A stretch of 64,000 bases of DNA from Agrostemma githago (Eukaryota; Streptophyta; Magnoliopsida; Caryophyllales; Caryophyllaceae). The notes beneath the pieces were generated by a model. It did not search any database. It was not told where the DNA came from and saw nothing but the letters and a program-made list of their open reading frames with translations. The stretch spans positions 10,310,001 through 10,374,000 of the forward strand of contig OY288251.1 in assembly GCA_958450325.1 (NCBI GenBank). The letters run 5' to 3'. The position numbers were made by a program, and so were the translations under genes. Positions 12,362 through 21,702 of the stretch are shown piece by piece. Position 1 is the first letter of the stretch. Every line of letters starts with the position of its first letter.

Positions 12362-12424
12362 ATGACTGATATTGGGACTCAAGGACTCAAAACATATTAA
12401 GGGACTCACCTGATCCCACTTCTA
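12362..12424 (-). repeat. E1 right terminal inverted repeat
   Basis: Read on the minus strand this begins TAGAAGTGGGATCAGGTGAG, then a TTGAGTCCTTGAGTCC run. It matches the left end with scattered differences and stops at the TA tract that separates E1 from E2. Confidence 0.75.
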
Positions 12425-12458
12425 TATATATATATATATATATAGATAGATAGATAGA
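12423..12458. repeat. TA/GATA microsatellite between E1 and E2
   Basis: A (TA)n run followed by (GATA)n separates the right end of E1 from the left end of E2. Both elements abut it directly. Confidence 0.9.
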
Positions 12459-13277
12459 TAGAGGTGGGTTCAGATGAGTCTCAATATCTTTTGAGTCCGT
12501 AAGTCCTAATCTAAGCCATTAAAACTTAATAGATAGATGGTTGAGATTGAAATGATAAAAGATTCATCCATTAAGTATTTAAGGCAATAACATCCAACAA
12601 AATAGGAAACACAATCAGTATTCAATATTCATGTGAAACAGTGAAATGCGTACCTATTAGAGTAACACGTTTCTAACATTGGAGTAACACAAAATATCTA
12701 TTAGAGTAACACGTTTGTAACGTTGAAGTAACAAAAAATATCTATTAGAGTAAACGTTTGTAACGTTGGAGTAACACAAAGTATCTATTAGAGTAACACG
12801 TTTGTAACGTTGGAGTAACATTATTATATGTTGAGTTATAATAATACTGTTATGTGCTGGGAGCATATAACTCTGAAATCAATGTAAACATATTTGCATG
12901 ATGTTCGTTACAGTAATACCAAACTTTATCCAGAGTAACAGTTCTATATAATAAGAGTAACACAAAATAAATTAAGGAGAGAAGAAGAGATGCGGTAATT
13001 TTTATTTTTTAGTTCTATATAATAACGATTCAAATTTTTTTAAATGAAAATCATAATACGTGTCTGTGAGAAAAGGGATAGTAATTTCTTTTGTGGGGGA
13101 AGATTAAATGATGAATAAATTAAGAAGAGAGAGGGGGTGTGAATGAAATATTTACCAAATATAGTCATTTGCTTTAATTATCCAAACAAATTAGAACCAT
13201 TCATCTATTCTAATCTAAGGGTGGAGGTGAGGACTCACGGACTCAATTATGAGAAGTGGACTCACATGATCACCTCT
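12459..13277. mobile_element. E2: short non-autonomous relative of E1
   Basis: The left end reads TAGAGGTGGGTTCAGATGAG and the right end, inverted, AGAGAGGTGATCATGTGAG, each followed by TTGAGTCCGT(A/G)AGTCC. These match the E1 ends. The ~820-bp interior has no coding frame of note but carries AGTAAC motif copies like E1. It is likely mobilised in trans by an E1-type transposase. It is bounded on both sides by simple-sequence tracts. Confidence 0.75.
12653..12815. repeat. tandem ~44-bp repeat inside E2
   Basis: The unit contains ATTAGAGTAACACGTTT, then AACGTTGGAGTAACAC and AAAATAT. It repeats about four times with small changes, so each unit carries two AGTAAC words. A chance 69-codon minus-strand frame crosses it and is not a gene. 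Confidence 0.8.
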
Positions 13278-13305
13278 CTCTCTCTATCTATCTATCTATC
13301 TATCT

Positions 13306-13371
<66 letters not shown>
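13278..13371. repeat. CT / CTAT / TA compound microsatellite
   Basis: (CT)n, then (CTAT)n, then about 60 bp of (TA)n lie between the right end of E2 and the left end of E3. Short frames of Ile-Tyr repeats here are artefacts of the repeat. Confidence 0.9.
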
Positions 13372-13378
<7 letters not shown>

Positions 13379-13803
13379 GGAGGAAAACATTCCCTCACCC
13401 AAATCAATCCCTACATTACTTCCCTCATACACTTTCCAATCCTCTCATTTTCAATTCATTTCTCAACTCAATTTATCTTTCTCTAACAAAACCCCAACAA
13501 ATAATCACCATTAAAAACTCCGACCATACTCCGACCATACTCCGTCAACTACTCCGACCATACTCCGTCAACTACTCCGACCATACTTCGTCAACTACTC
13601 CGACCATACTGCGTTTTTAACCCAACATACTCCGTCAGTAACTTCGATCATCATACAAGGTATGTTCATCTTCATCTTCATCATCTTCATCTTCATTTTC
13701 ATCTTCATTTTCTTGTTTCTTTTTCATCTTCATCTTCATCTTCATGCTTCTTTTTATTTTTCATATCTTTTTTTTTGTATTTATAAAATTATTCATCTTT
13801 ATT

Positions 13804-13881
13804 ATCCACAAAAAAAGAAGAACAACTTCATCTTTAAGATGAAGTTTGAAGATGAAGTTGTTCTTTTTTTTGTGGGATAAA
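13804..13881. repeat. perfect-looking hairpin in E3
   Basis: TTATCCACAAAAAAAGAAG and its near-complement face each other around an AACTTCATCTT/AAGATGAAGTT centre. The arms are about 35 nt each. It lies in the left arm of E3 just inside the CTTCATC tract. Confidence 0.8.
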
Positions 13882-13913
13882 TGAATGTTAAAGATGAAGA
13901 TGAACAAGTTATT

Positions 13914-14215
13914 TAGTGCATAGTGCTCTTACAGAATTGCAAGACCACACACTTTTAGTTGTATAGTCACACTCATTATGTTGTAGAATCACGCAGCTGT
14001 ATACTCATTGTAGTCACATATTCAGTTGTATAGTCACACTCATTATGCTGTATAGTTACACTCTTTATGTTGTAGAAATACTCAACTGTAGAATACCTTG
14101 GGATTAAGGTATCATGCGTTTAATCATCTTCATCTTCATGCTTGTTTTACTTTTCATACTTTTTTTTTGTATTTATAAAATTATTCATCTTCATTATCCA
14201 AAAAAAACTGAAGAT
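13914..14215 (+). repeat. E3 inverted-repeat arm, left
   Basis: It starts near GTGCTCTTACAGAATTGCAA and runs through the TTGTATAGTCACAC copies, ACCTTGGGATTAAGGTATCA and a CATCTTCATGCTTG stretch to a TTATCCAAAAAAA end. The same order is found inverted at 16047-16350. Confidence 0.8.
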
Positions 14216-14547
14216 TAAATATGGATTAAAATGAAGGTTGAATATGAATGAATGAAGGTTGAATATGAATGAATGAAGGTTGAATATTTAATGAATGTTA
14301 TAATTTAGTTGTATAGTCACAGAGATTATGTTGTATAGTCACACAGTTGAAGTTATATAGTCAGACTTGTTATGTTGTAGGATCACAGTCATTATGTTGT
14401 AGGATCACACCGTTTATGTTGTATAGTCACACAGTTAAAGTTGTATAGTCACACTCATTATGCTGTACAATCATGCAGTTGTACAGTCATTGTAGTCACA
14501 TATTCAGTTGTATGTGTGATTTAGATTGATTGTGTGTTTTGTTGCAG

Positions 14548-14660
14548 CGAAATGATTAGTGGAAAGAGGAATGTTGGTAAAAGGGGCGGTGGGAAGAAGA
14601 AGGTCGTGAAAGATACAGCGATCGACCATGTAATTGGACAATGTATTGTTACGAAGATTA
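14548..14660 (+). pseudogene. captured exon fragment, copy 1
   Basis: A TTTTGTTGCAG acceptor precedes an open stretch with ATG at 14552, giving a basic peptide that begins MISGKRNVGKRGGGKKKVV and continues DTAIDHVIGQ. The basic composition recalls the N-terminus of the E1 protease gene but the sequence is not the same. There is no downstream gene, so I read it as a relic of an internal gene deleted from this derivative or as captured host exon. Confidence 0.5.
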
Positions 14661-15228
14661 AAATGAAGGTTGAATATGAATGAATGACGGTTGAATATTT
14701 AATGAATGTTTAAATAATTTGTTCTGAATCGTATGTATAATCATCTTTCTAATTATGAATGTGACTTTGCTAATGATGATTGAAGAATAATTGACTGTAT
14801 GGCTTTTATTTTCCATTTTACGGTTTCAGTTTTGTAGTCACACACTTTAGGTTGTATAGTCACACTCATTATGTTGTATAGTCACACTCATTATATTGTA
14901 GAATCACACAAATTCTTACAGTGATTAGTGTATGTAATCATCTTTGCTAATGATGATTGAAGTATAAATAAGTACGAGTATAATTTAGTTGTATAGTCAC
15001 AGAGATTATGTTGTATGGTCACATAGTTGAAATTGTATAGTCATACTTGTTATGTTGTAGGATCACAGTCATTATGTTGTAGAATCACACAGTTTATGTT
15101 GTATAGTCACACAGTTAAAGTTGTATAGTCACACTCATTATGCTGTACAATCATGCAGTTGTAGAGTCATTGTAGTCACATATTCAGTTGTGTTGTGTGA
15201 TTTAGATTGATTGTGTATTTTGTTGCAG

Positions 15229-15340
15229 CAAAATAGTTGGTGGAAAGAGGAATGTTGGTAAAAGGGGCGGTGGGAAGAAGAAGGTCGTGGAAGATACAGC
15301 GACCGACCACGTAATTGGACAATCTATTGTTGCGCACATA
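15229..15340 (+). pseudogene. captured exon fragment, copy 2
   Basis: This is a second copy of the 14548 fragment at an offset of 681 bp, with the same TTTTGTTGCAG acceptor. The start codon is broken (AAATAGTT in place of AAATGATT) while the GKRNVGKRGGGKKKVV coding stretch is kept with few changes. The flanking TTGTATAGTCACAC clusters are duplicated with it, so the unit is a segmental tandem duplication. Confidence 0.6.
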
Positions 15341-16046
15341 CCGGAGACTATCGTTAGCTCTTGTGTGTTTATGTGAGATAAAATGTTTGCTTTAGGATGA
15401 ACGTACTATGTGTAAATGATGTTTGGTGGGTTAGAATGTTTTTATGTTTGACGTACTATATGTAAAGGATGGACTTTGTCCAATGTAAATATATTTTCAT
15501 CGCTATTTTCTGGTTTCATAATTAATCACGCGAGGTCTATAGCAAAATCACTTATCCTTCCACCTTTAAAAATTAAAACCACGCAGCTGTGCACCCATTG
15601 GTTTGTAGCCGAAAGTGGTCGTATTTGTATAGTCACATTCGCCTTGTTGTATAGTCACACTCGCTATGTTGTATAGTCACACTCATAATATTGTATAACC
15701 GGGACATAAAGAGTGTGACTATACAACATAAAGAGTGTGACTATACAACTGAAAGTGTGTGACCTTACAATTTTGAAAGAACATTACGCACAAAATGAGT
15801 TGTTTTTTTTTAATTAAAATGTTTTTACAGTCAATCAAAATAATATTTCTAACTAGAACATATATTAATTTTCCGAATTTTTAAATGTGTCTTACAAACA
15901 TGAAATCAACTATAAAAAACCAACATGAATGGAGGTTGAATATTTAATGAATGTTTAAATACTTTTGTATGTGATTAATACTTTCGTTTTTTTAGAATGT
16001 CGTTACTGAGGAAAGTCATAGTCGTCCATTCATCCATATTCAACTT

Positions 16047-16350
16047 TCATTTTTTTTTGGATAATGAAGATGAATAATTTTATAAATACCGAACAAAAAG
16101 AAGGTATGAAAAATAAAACAAGCATGAAGATGAAGATGATTAAACGAATGATACCTTACTCCCAAGGTATTCTACAACTGCGTGATTCTACAACTTAGCG
16201 AGTGTGACTATACAACTGAATATGTGAATACAATGAGTGTACGACTGCGTGATTCTACAACATAATGAGTGTGACTATACAGCATAATGAGTGTGACTAT
16301 AAACCTGAAAGTGTGTGACCTTGCAATTTTACAAGAACATTACGCATTAT
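16047..16350 (-). repeat. E3 inverted-repeat arm, right
   Basis: This is the reverse complement of the 13914-14215 arm, including the TTTTTTTTGGATAATGAAG end, the AATGATACCTTACTCCCAAG word and several GTGTGACTATACA copies. Divergence is moderate. Confidence 0.8.
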
Positions 16351-16690
16351 GAAGATGATGATAGGATGAAGATGAAGATGTTCATCAAACTTCCGTCATT
16401 CATCAAGCTTGAAGATGAAGATGCTCTTATTTTTTGTTGGATAAATGAAGTTTGAAGATGAAGCTAAGAAACTTTTTTTTGTAGAATGAATGAATTTTGA
16501 AGATGAAGATGTTTTCTTTTTGTTGAATGAATGAATGGATCTTGAAGATGACGATGTTTTTTTTTTCGATTGATGAAGATGAAGATGAAAGAGCATCAAG
16601 TTGAAGATGATGATGCTTTTTTTTTGTTTGATTAAATGAAGATGAAGATGAGAGAGCTTTTTTGTTCGATTAAATGAAGATGAAGATGAG
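16350..16690. repeat. GAAGATG-rich low-complexity tract
   Basis: GAAGATGAAGATG words alternate with TTTTTTTGTTGAATGAATG pieces. It is the inverted counterpart of the CTTCATC tract at 13660-13760. Short Ser/Lys-rich frames on the other strand are not genes. Confidence 0.7.
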
Positions 16691-16899
16691 GGAGCATCAA
16701 ATGGTAAGGAGTGAGAGTAATTGTAAGAAGTGAGAGTTTGATTGAGGGGAGGTTTGCCTTTTCTCTCTCCACTGCTGTGTCAGTTTACTGACACTATTTT
16801 TTTTTACATCATCCATCTAAGTCATCCATTTAACCCAAGATCAAGGGCCAACAACAAAACTTCACAACTTCCCAATTCTCACCAAACTCCCTTGATCCC

Positions 16900-16901
<2 letters not shown>

Positions 16902-16969
<68 letters not shown>
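16902..16969. repeat. (TA)n microsatellite at the right end of E3
   Basis: About 68 bp of uninterrupted TA directly abuts the E3 right end (…GATCCCATT). Unique-looking sequence starts after it. Confidence 0.9.
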
Positions 16970-16972
<3 letters not shown>

Positions 16973-18239
16973 ACATCAATCCAAGGACACATGTCGAGGT
17001 GACGATTGGAATTCTATCTATGTCTTGGTTAGATAAAATAAACGATCAAACGATATTTATACTCTTTACTAAATCTAAACCAAGCTCTACTAAAGAACAT
17101 ATTATAACTATAAGCAACGAGATTGAACCACAATGATGGTGATTTAAAACATAAACTAGCAAAATGTACGATTATTGAGTCACAAAAACTAATACTCCCA
17201 CCCATAGAAACAAATCTTTACACTTACTCTAAACAGACAATCCAATCAAATTTTTACATTCCATTTTTGGTGAAATACTTTACTATATCACCCTCATATT
17301 CTTTATCTATTTACACAAAATATTAAGTATTATTCCTCCCTTTCACTGGATTGCTACCATTTGATTAAAATACTACTCACATATATATTCAACTTATGGT
17401 AGGAATCCAAAGAATGAGAGGGAGTACTTTTTATCCACTTTAATTTAGGTGCATCCATAGATTATTTTGATTTATCAATAATACCCTTGCCTTTTACCCC
17501 GTTTCCAAAAAAAATCTGAAATACCCTATGTAAACATTTGTTTGGATGTGAATATACCTGACAAAATTGACCCGGTCCGAATAACTTGACCCGATAAACC
17601 AACCCTAACCAAATCCGAGTTTAATCCATAACTCGAATTAACTGGTCAAACCCAAAATTAACCATAACATTATCTATCTCCTTTCTAAAAGAGGCTTAGG
17701 GGTTACACTGTGATAAGAAACATTACATGCGGAAAGAACTATTGTGTGGAATAGTGTTCTCTAAAACCAAATGAGAGTGCATTCTTAATTTCTAACCAAA
17801 TGAGAAAGAAGAATATAGTATGGATGGATGAAGAAGAGAGAGTCCAAGGTAAGCGTAACATTATTAGACAGATTTTTCAAAGTATTAAGACTCTGTCACC
17901 TCAAATTTCCACAAACTTTTATTATTTATTTATTACTCAGACTCACCTCAAAATTTATACATTATCAGTCAGAATTTGCTCAGACTCACCTTACTCTCTT
18001 TTGTTAAAAAAAGTTAATCAATTTGGTTTAATTTGTTATTAAACAATTACAATTTCCTTCTTTGGTACTAATTAATTTACTATTTAGTTTACTTAAATTT
18101 TTTAACTTGTTTTATTTTATTGTTGTTGGTTTTGTGTGATATACAAAAAGACGGGTAGACGATCTTTTGGACTTCGTTCATATATAGATCCGAATGATTT
18201 ACGATATTTTAATTATGCCGTACTTATATTAATTTACGC
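16970..18239. other. AT-rich spacer, no gene seen
   Basis: Apart from one small MITE at 17335-17424 I see no feature. The short plus-strand frames (67-80 codons) have no recognisable domain or gene-like context. Confidence 0.5.
17335..17424. mobile_element. very short Stowaway-like MITE
   Basis: CTCCCTTTCACTGGATTGCT at the left and, inverted, CTCCCTCTCATTCTTTGGAT at the right form a near-palindrome of ~90 bp. A TA follows the right end; the left flank is TATT, so the TA duplication is imperfect. Confidence 0.55.
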
Positions 18240-18330
18240 TATTTTAATAAGGGTATCAGCTAATTTTTCAGGTCAGATAATCTGATCTTCAAGCCTTCCT
18301 TTATTTCTTTGATTCCAAATATGATAGCAT
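18240..18330 (-). pseudogene. L-A: 3' end of an old LINE ORF2 (minus strand), left part
   Basis: Read on the minus strand this gives YHIWNQRNKGRLEDQII then stop near 18283, the usual C-terminus after a zf-RVT domain in plant LINEs. It continues the fragment at 38608-38930 without loss once L-B and one 14-bp duplication are removed. L-A is therefore the host into which L-B inserted and the oldest layer of this nest. Confidence 0.7.
18317..18330 (+). repeat. left target-site duplication of L-B
   Basis: AAATATGATAGCAT occurs here and again at 38608-38621, directly after the A-run that ends L-B. It lies in L-A coding sequence. Confidence 0.9.
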
Positions 18331-19633
18331 GTCGACAAAATATCGAAAACCCATAGGTCTACAAAAGTTTGCCACAACATGACAAGAACATTTAGTTTCT
18401 GCTAGAAAAATAAAATCGAACGAACTATTACTAGATATGATCGCTCTAATTTTTGGAATTGTAGGGTTGAGCGGATCTGAAAGACCCCTATAATTCCAAG
18501 CCAATCCCTTCATTCCTCTTCAGGAGGTTGATCAGGCTCAACCTCCGCAAAGCCATCATCAGACTCCAACAACAGTGGTGAATACTTGTCATTATGCAAG
18601 ATCCATCTTCCCTCTTCAACCTCTCCTCCCCATCTCTTTTTTGCTCTTATACTGCTCCCATCTGATAAGTATAGCTCTTCCTCCTGCATCCTATCTCCAG
18701 TACCGGTGCCAATAGCTGGTTCAGAAAGCGATTTTATCTTCTTTCTTCTAGTCAGCCTTTTCGTCCCTATATCCCTATTTTGTCCCATCCTACTCGTCTC
18801 CCCCACTTCAAAATTGGTGTTCTGCTTTTGATGGTCAACAGACCCCACCCATCCCTGTGTTTCTTGGACTATTGTGTTTTGTGAGACATTAAAGAGAGAA
18901 CTAAAAGCTCTTCCTTGCAATGTTTCTTCAAGTTGGATTGCTTCAGAGTCATACCCTTCCTCTACTACTTCCATTCCATCAGTATTGTTATCTGATAGCT
19001 CCTCTGTCATCATGATTCCTTCTTCTTCTTCTTCGTGCTCTGCATTTACCTCTAAACCCGCCTCACCTGCCATTGGTCCTTCTTCAACAATCACCCTCTC
19101 TCCTGCATAATCCTCTCCCACTAAAATCACCAGATCTTCTTCTCTCAAAGTTTCTTCTTGAACCTCCACCGTCACCTCAATCAATACATCTTCTTGATCT
19201 AACTCCTCCTCCTGGCCAGTTCTCTCAAACTCCCCACCATCAACACCTCAGCATTCTCCTCCTCTTCAACCACCTCGTCACCATGAAGAAACCTACCCCC
19301 AAGACCCCCTGGTTATTATTATCTGGTTCCTGGTCAGGTTCAGGTTCATCCCCTCCCCCATTCCCCCATCATTATCTTCTCTTAAAGGCCCCTGTGGAGT
19401 AATCGGGAAACCAGTGGGTGAGAAAAAAGTTTGGGTTAATCCCTCCTGCTCGTCTTCGTTTAAAGCTCTATTAACATCAGGTTCAATTCTCCTCCTGATT
19501 TTCTCCTGTCTAATCCTATCCGGATCAGCTTCATCGACTATTTCATCTATGTTCATCGCCTGCACGTAGGGATCCTCATAATGGAACCCATGAGGAGTGT
19601 GGTTTGGGTCCCCCATCACTCCTCCCATACCAT
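18331..19633 (-). pseudogene. L-B inverted segment: ORF1 C-part and endonuclease N-terminus
   Basis: On the minus strand, 19628-19293 and 19184-18510 give acidic ORF1-like frames with stops between them. The frame from 18513 begins MKGLAWNYRGLSDP, the N-terminus of an AP-type endonuclease, with FLAETKC (catalytic Glu) following. It stops being LINE sequence at GFRYFVD, exactly at the left target-site copy. The plus-strand sequence from 19634 (ARGSSGGLYVGW) is the direct continuation of that endonuclease, in frame. This is what twin-primed reverse transcription leaves behind. Confidence 0.8.
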
Positions 19634-20526
19634 GCTAGAGGCAGTAGTGGAGGTCTTTACGTAGGATGGAGGGTTGAGTCGGCTTTCTCGACCACTTTTG
19701 TACGCCCCAATTTTATCATTCTGCGATCTAATATTATTGGAGGGTTTCCATGTTACTTGATTTTTGTATGGAGAACATGATTTATCCTTGAGGGATGCGG
19801 TTTGGGAAAACCTCGGGAGTTGGTTAGAATCCCTGGATCGTCCATTCCTACTTATTTGTGATTTTAATCAAGTCGATCAGGTAGAAGACAAATTAAGTAA
19901 ATCAAATAGAAGTATTCCGGGTATGAACTTGTTTAATATGTGGAAAATTGATCATGAATTGATGGATTTACCGTTCAAAGGACCAAGGTTTACTTGGTGT
20001 AATAATAGAAAAGGAAAAGATAATGTTTTTGAAAGGTTGGATAAAGCCTATGTATCTAGGGACTAGATACGAGCTTACCCGGACTCGGGTGTGACTCATC
20101 TGCCTATACAACTGTCTGATCACGCCCCTATTATTTTTAATAGTAATCTGATTCAAGATAAAAGAATAAGACCATATAAGATGGAAGCATGGATTTTGAG
20201 TTTTGAAGAAGGGGTTGAAGTGGTTAAGGGAAATTGGAATTTGGATATTAAGGGCTTTAAAGGGTTTGTGGTTATGAGGAAACTTGAAAAGGTTAAGAAG
20301 CTTCTCATGAGGTGGTCTTTGGATAAAAAGAAACAATGGGGGAAGAAATGGAGGATTTTGATATACTTGTTAATGATGAGATGGAAAAGATTATAGAACG
20401 AGGGAATGAGGAGGCCTACGAGAGAGTGCAAGGCCAGCTAATGGAGTTTGCAAAGGCTGCCGCTTTATTCTGGCGACAGAGGGCTAAAATAAAATGGGCG
20501 GACGAAGGAGATACTTGTACTAGATA
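19634..20526 (+). pseudogene. L-B endonuclease C-part and linker
   Basis: Frames carry GGLYVGW, LLICDFNQVDQVEDK, LPFKGPRFTWCNNRKG, ERLDKAYVSRD, then after a stop LSDHAPIIF, the C-terminal SDHxP motif of the L1 endonuclease. The linker runs to GDEGDTCTRY-type sequence (ADEGDTCTRY) where the Helitron enters. Stop codons at 20064 and a frame change near 20350 show decay. Confidence 0.8.
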
Positions 20527-20562
20527 TTAGATTAAAGTCAGTGCGTTGCACGGGTTAGTTGA
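20527..20562 (-). other. Helitron 3' terminus: hairpin and CTAA
   Basis: The minus strand shows GTGC-AAC-GCAC as a short stem-loop about 12 nt before the terminal CTAA. The outer stem (CCC against TGA) has decayed from the usual CCC/GGG. Such hairpins act as the Helitron end signal. Confidence 0.7.
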
Positions 20563-21697
20563 CTTAATTACATTGATGATGTACATTCGTTAAATAAGAA
20601 ACTTAATCAAACTATGTCATTACAATAAATAAGATGATCACATGATATTATTAATAAGAGCTTATTTTAAAACTCAAAAGAACACATGATTGCTCTGATT
20701 TATAATATAAAATTTTGTCACCTTATTATAAATTTTCGATGTGAAAATAATTTTACGTTTGTAGTCTTATTAAGAGATTTTTTTAAGACTCAAAAGTTTT
20801 TTTTATTGATATCTAAGAACAAATGAATGAAAGATTAGTCTTATTTATAATATAAGATTCTATCGCCTCATCATAATTTTTCGATGTAGGAAAACTTACT
20901 CAAGGTTTATAGTCTTAAGATCTGCTTTTAAGACCCAAAAAAACGCACGATTACTCTTATTTATAATATAGAAACATCGCCTTATTTTAATATTTTCGAT
21001 GTGGGATAATTTTAGGTTTGTAGTCTTTTTAAAAGAGTTTTAAAACTCAAAAGATTGTTGATTGATATTTAAAACCGAAAAATGACTCATTTATGATATG
21101 AAATTTCATCACCTCATCATAACTTTTCGATGTGGTATAATTTATTTGATTAAAGTTTATAGACTTAAAAGAGTTATTATATATCACCTCAAAAGAGCTA
21201 TTTTCAAGACTTAAAAGAGTTTGTTTTTATATCTAAGTTAAAGAACAAACGATTACTCTTTATTTATATAATCGAATTTGATCATCTTATTATATATTTT
21301 GGATGAATGATTACTGTTATTTATATAATAAAAAAAATTCACCTTATTATAATTTTTCGATGTGGGATAATTTTACTTAAATTTATTTAAGTTTAGATAT
21401 AGTCTAATTAAGAACTTTTATTTATAGACGAATGATTACACTTATTTATAATATATAGAATTTCATCAACCCATCTTAATTTTTCGATGTAGGATAAATA
21501 TAATTTAACTATATAGTCTTAGTCTTAGGAACTTCTTTTTAGTCTCAAAAGATTGTTGGTTAATATCTAAGAACGAAAGATTACATATAATTTTATCACC
21601 TCATTATAATTTTTCGATATGTGATAATCTAATTTAACTTTATTTGTAGTCTTATTAAGAACTTTTTTTAAGACTAAAAAGTTTTTTTTGTTGATAT
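20563..21697. repeat. diverged tandem repeats of the Helitron interior, left part
   Basis: A unit of roughly 100-140 bp recurs with many changes. Landmarks in order: TTTATAATATAGAATTTCAT, CACCTCATTATAATTTTTCG, ATGTGGGATAATTT, GTAGTCTTATTAAGA, AAGACTCAAAAG and TTGATATCTAAGAAC. No coding frame is present. Confidence 0.75.
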
Positions 21698-21702
21698 CTA
21701 AG

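Larger units (their letters stand above)
847..12424. mobile_element. E1: autonomous-type Mutator-like element with FAR1/MULE transposase and Ulp1-like protease genes
   Basis: The ends are imperfect terminal inverted repeats. The left reads TAGAGGTGGGTTCCTATGAG and the right end, read inward on the minus strand, TAGAAGTGGGATCAGGTGAG; both continue into related runs containing GAGTCC. Two convergent genes lie inside: a plus-strand transposase (2086-5221) and a minus-strand Ulp1-like protease gene (11260-5925). Their 3' ends face each other across about 700 bp. Both ends touch TA microsatellite sequence, so the 8-11 bp target duplication expected of a Mutator-like element is hidden in the TA run. 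Mutator-like elements carrying Ulp1 peptidases (the Kaonashi type) are known in plants. Having a separate FAR1-type transposase and a two-module protease gene in one element is what I read here, not something I can match to a named family. Confidence 0.85.
13945..16315. repeat. dispersed TTGTATAGTCACAC motif of E3
   Basis: Copies of TTGTATAGTCACAC, with relatives TTGTAGAATCACAC and TTGTAGGATCACA, recur every 20-40 bp in three clusters: 13955-14075, 14310-14500 with 14845-15190, and 15620-15700. Up to about 15700 they read in plus orientation. From 15710 on they read GTGTGACTATACAAC. The block flip mirrors what is seen with a different motif in E1. Confidence 0.8.
13374..16903. mobile_element. 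E3: long-inverted-repeat Mutator-like element, non-autonomous
   Basis: The element is bounded by TA tracts on both sides. Outer ends read TAGAGGGAGG (left) and, inverted, AAATGGGATCAAGGGAG (right), which only loosely resemble the E1/E2 ends. Inside, a long inverted repeat pairs 13914-14215 with 16047-16350, and CTTCATC-rich sequence near the left pairs with GAAGATG-rich sequence near the right. It carries no transposase. Its interior is studded with TTGTATAGTCACAC and holds two copies of a small exon-like fragment. Confidence 0.65.

Noticed and set aside
1440..12990. GTTACTTTAAT arrays as a CRISPR or satellite
   Set aside because: The word is only ~11 bp, spacing is irregular, orientation changes in blocks and the sequence is from a plant nuclear genome with introns.
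13143..13486. Open frames rich in Ile-Tyr over the TA tract
   Set aside because: They are translations of (TA)n and (CTAT)n repeats with no conserved sequence on either side.
18510..19184. Acidic minus-strand frame as an independent host gene
   Set aside because: It is followed directly by a LINE endonuclease start and lies within the L-B target duplications, so it is part of the inverted LINE segment.
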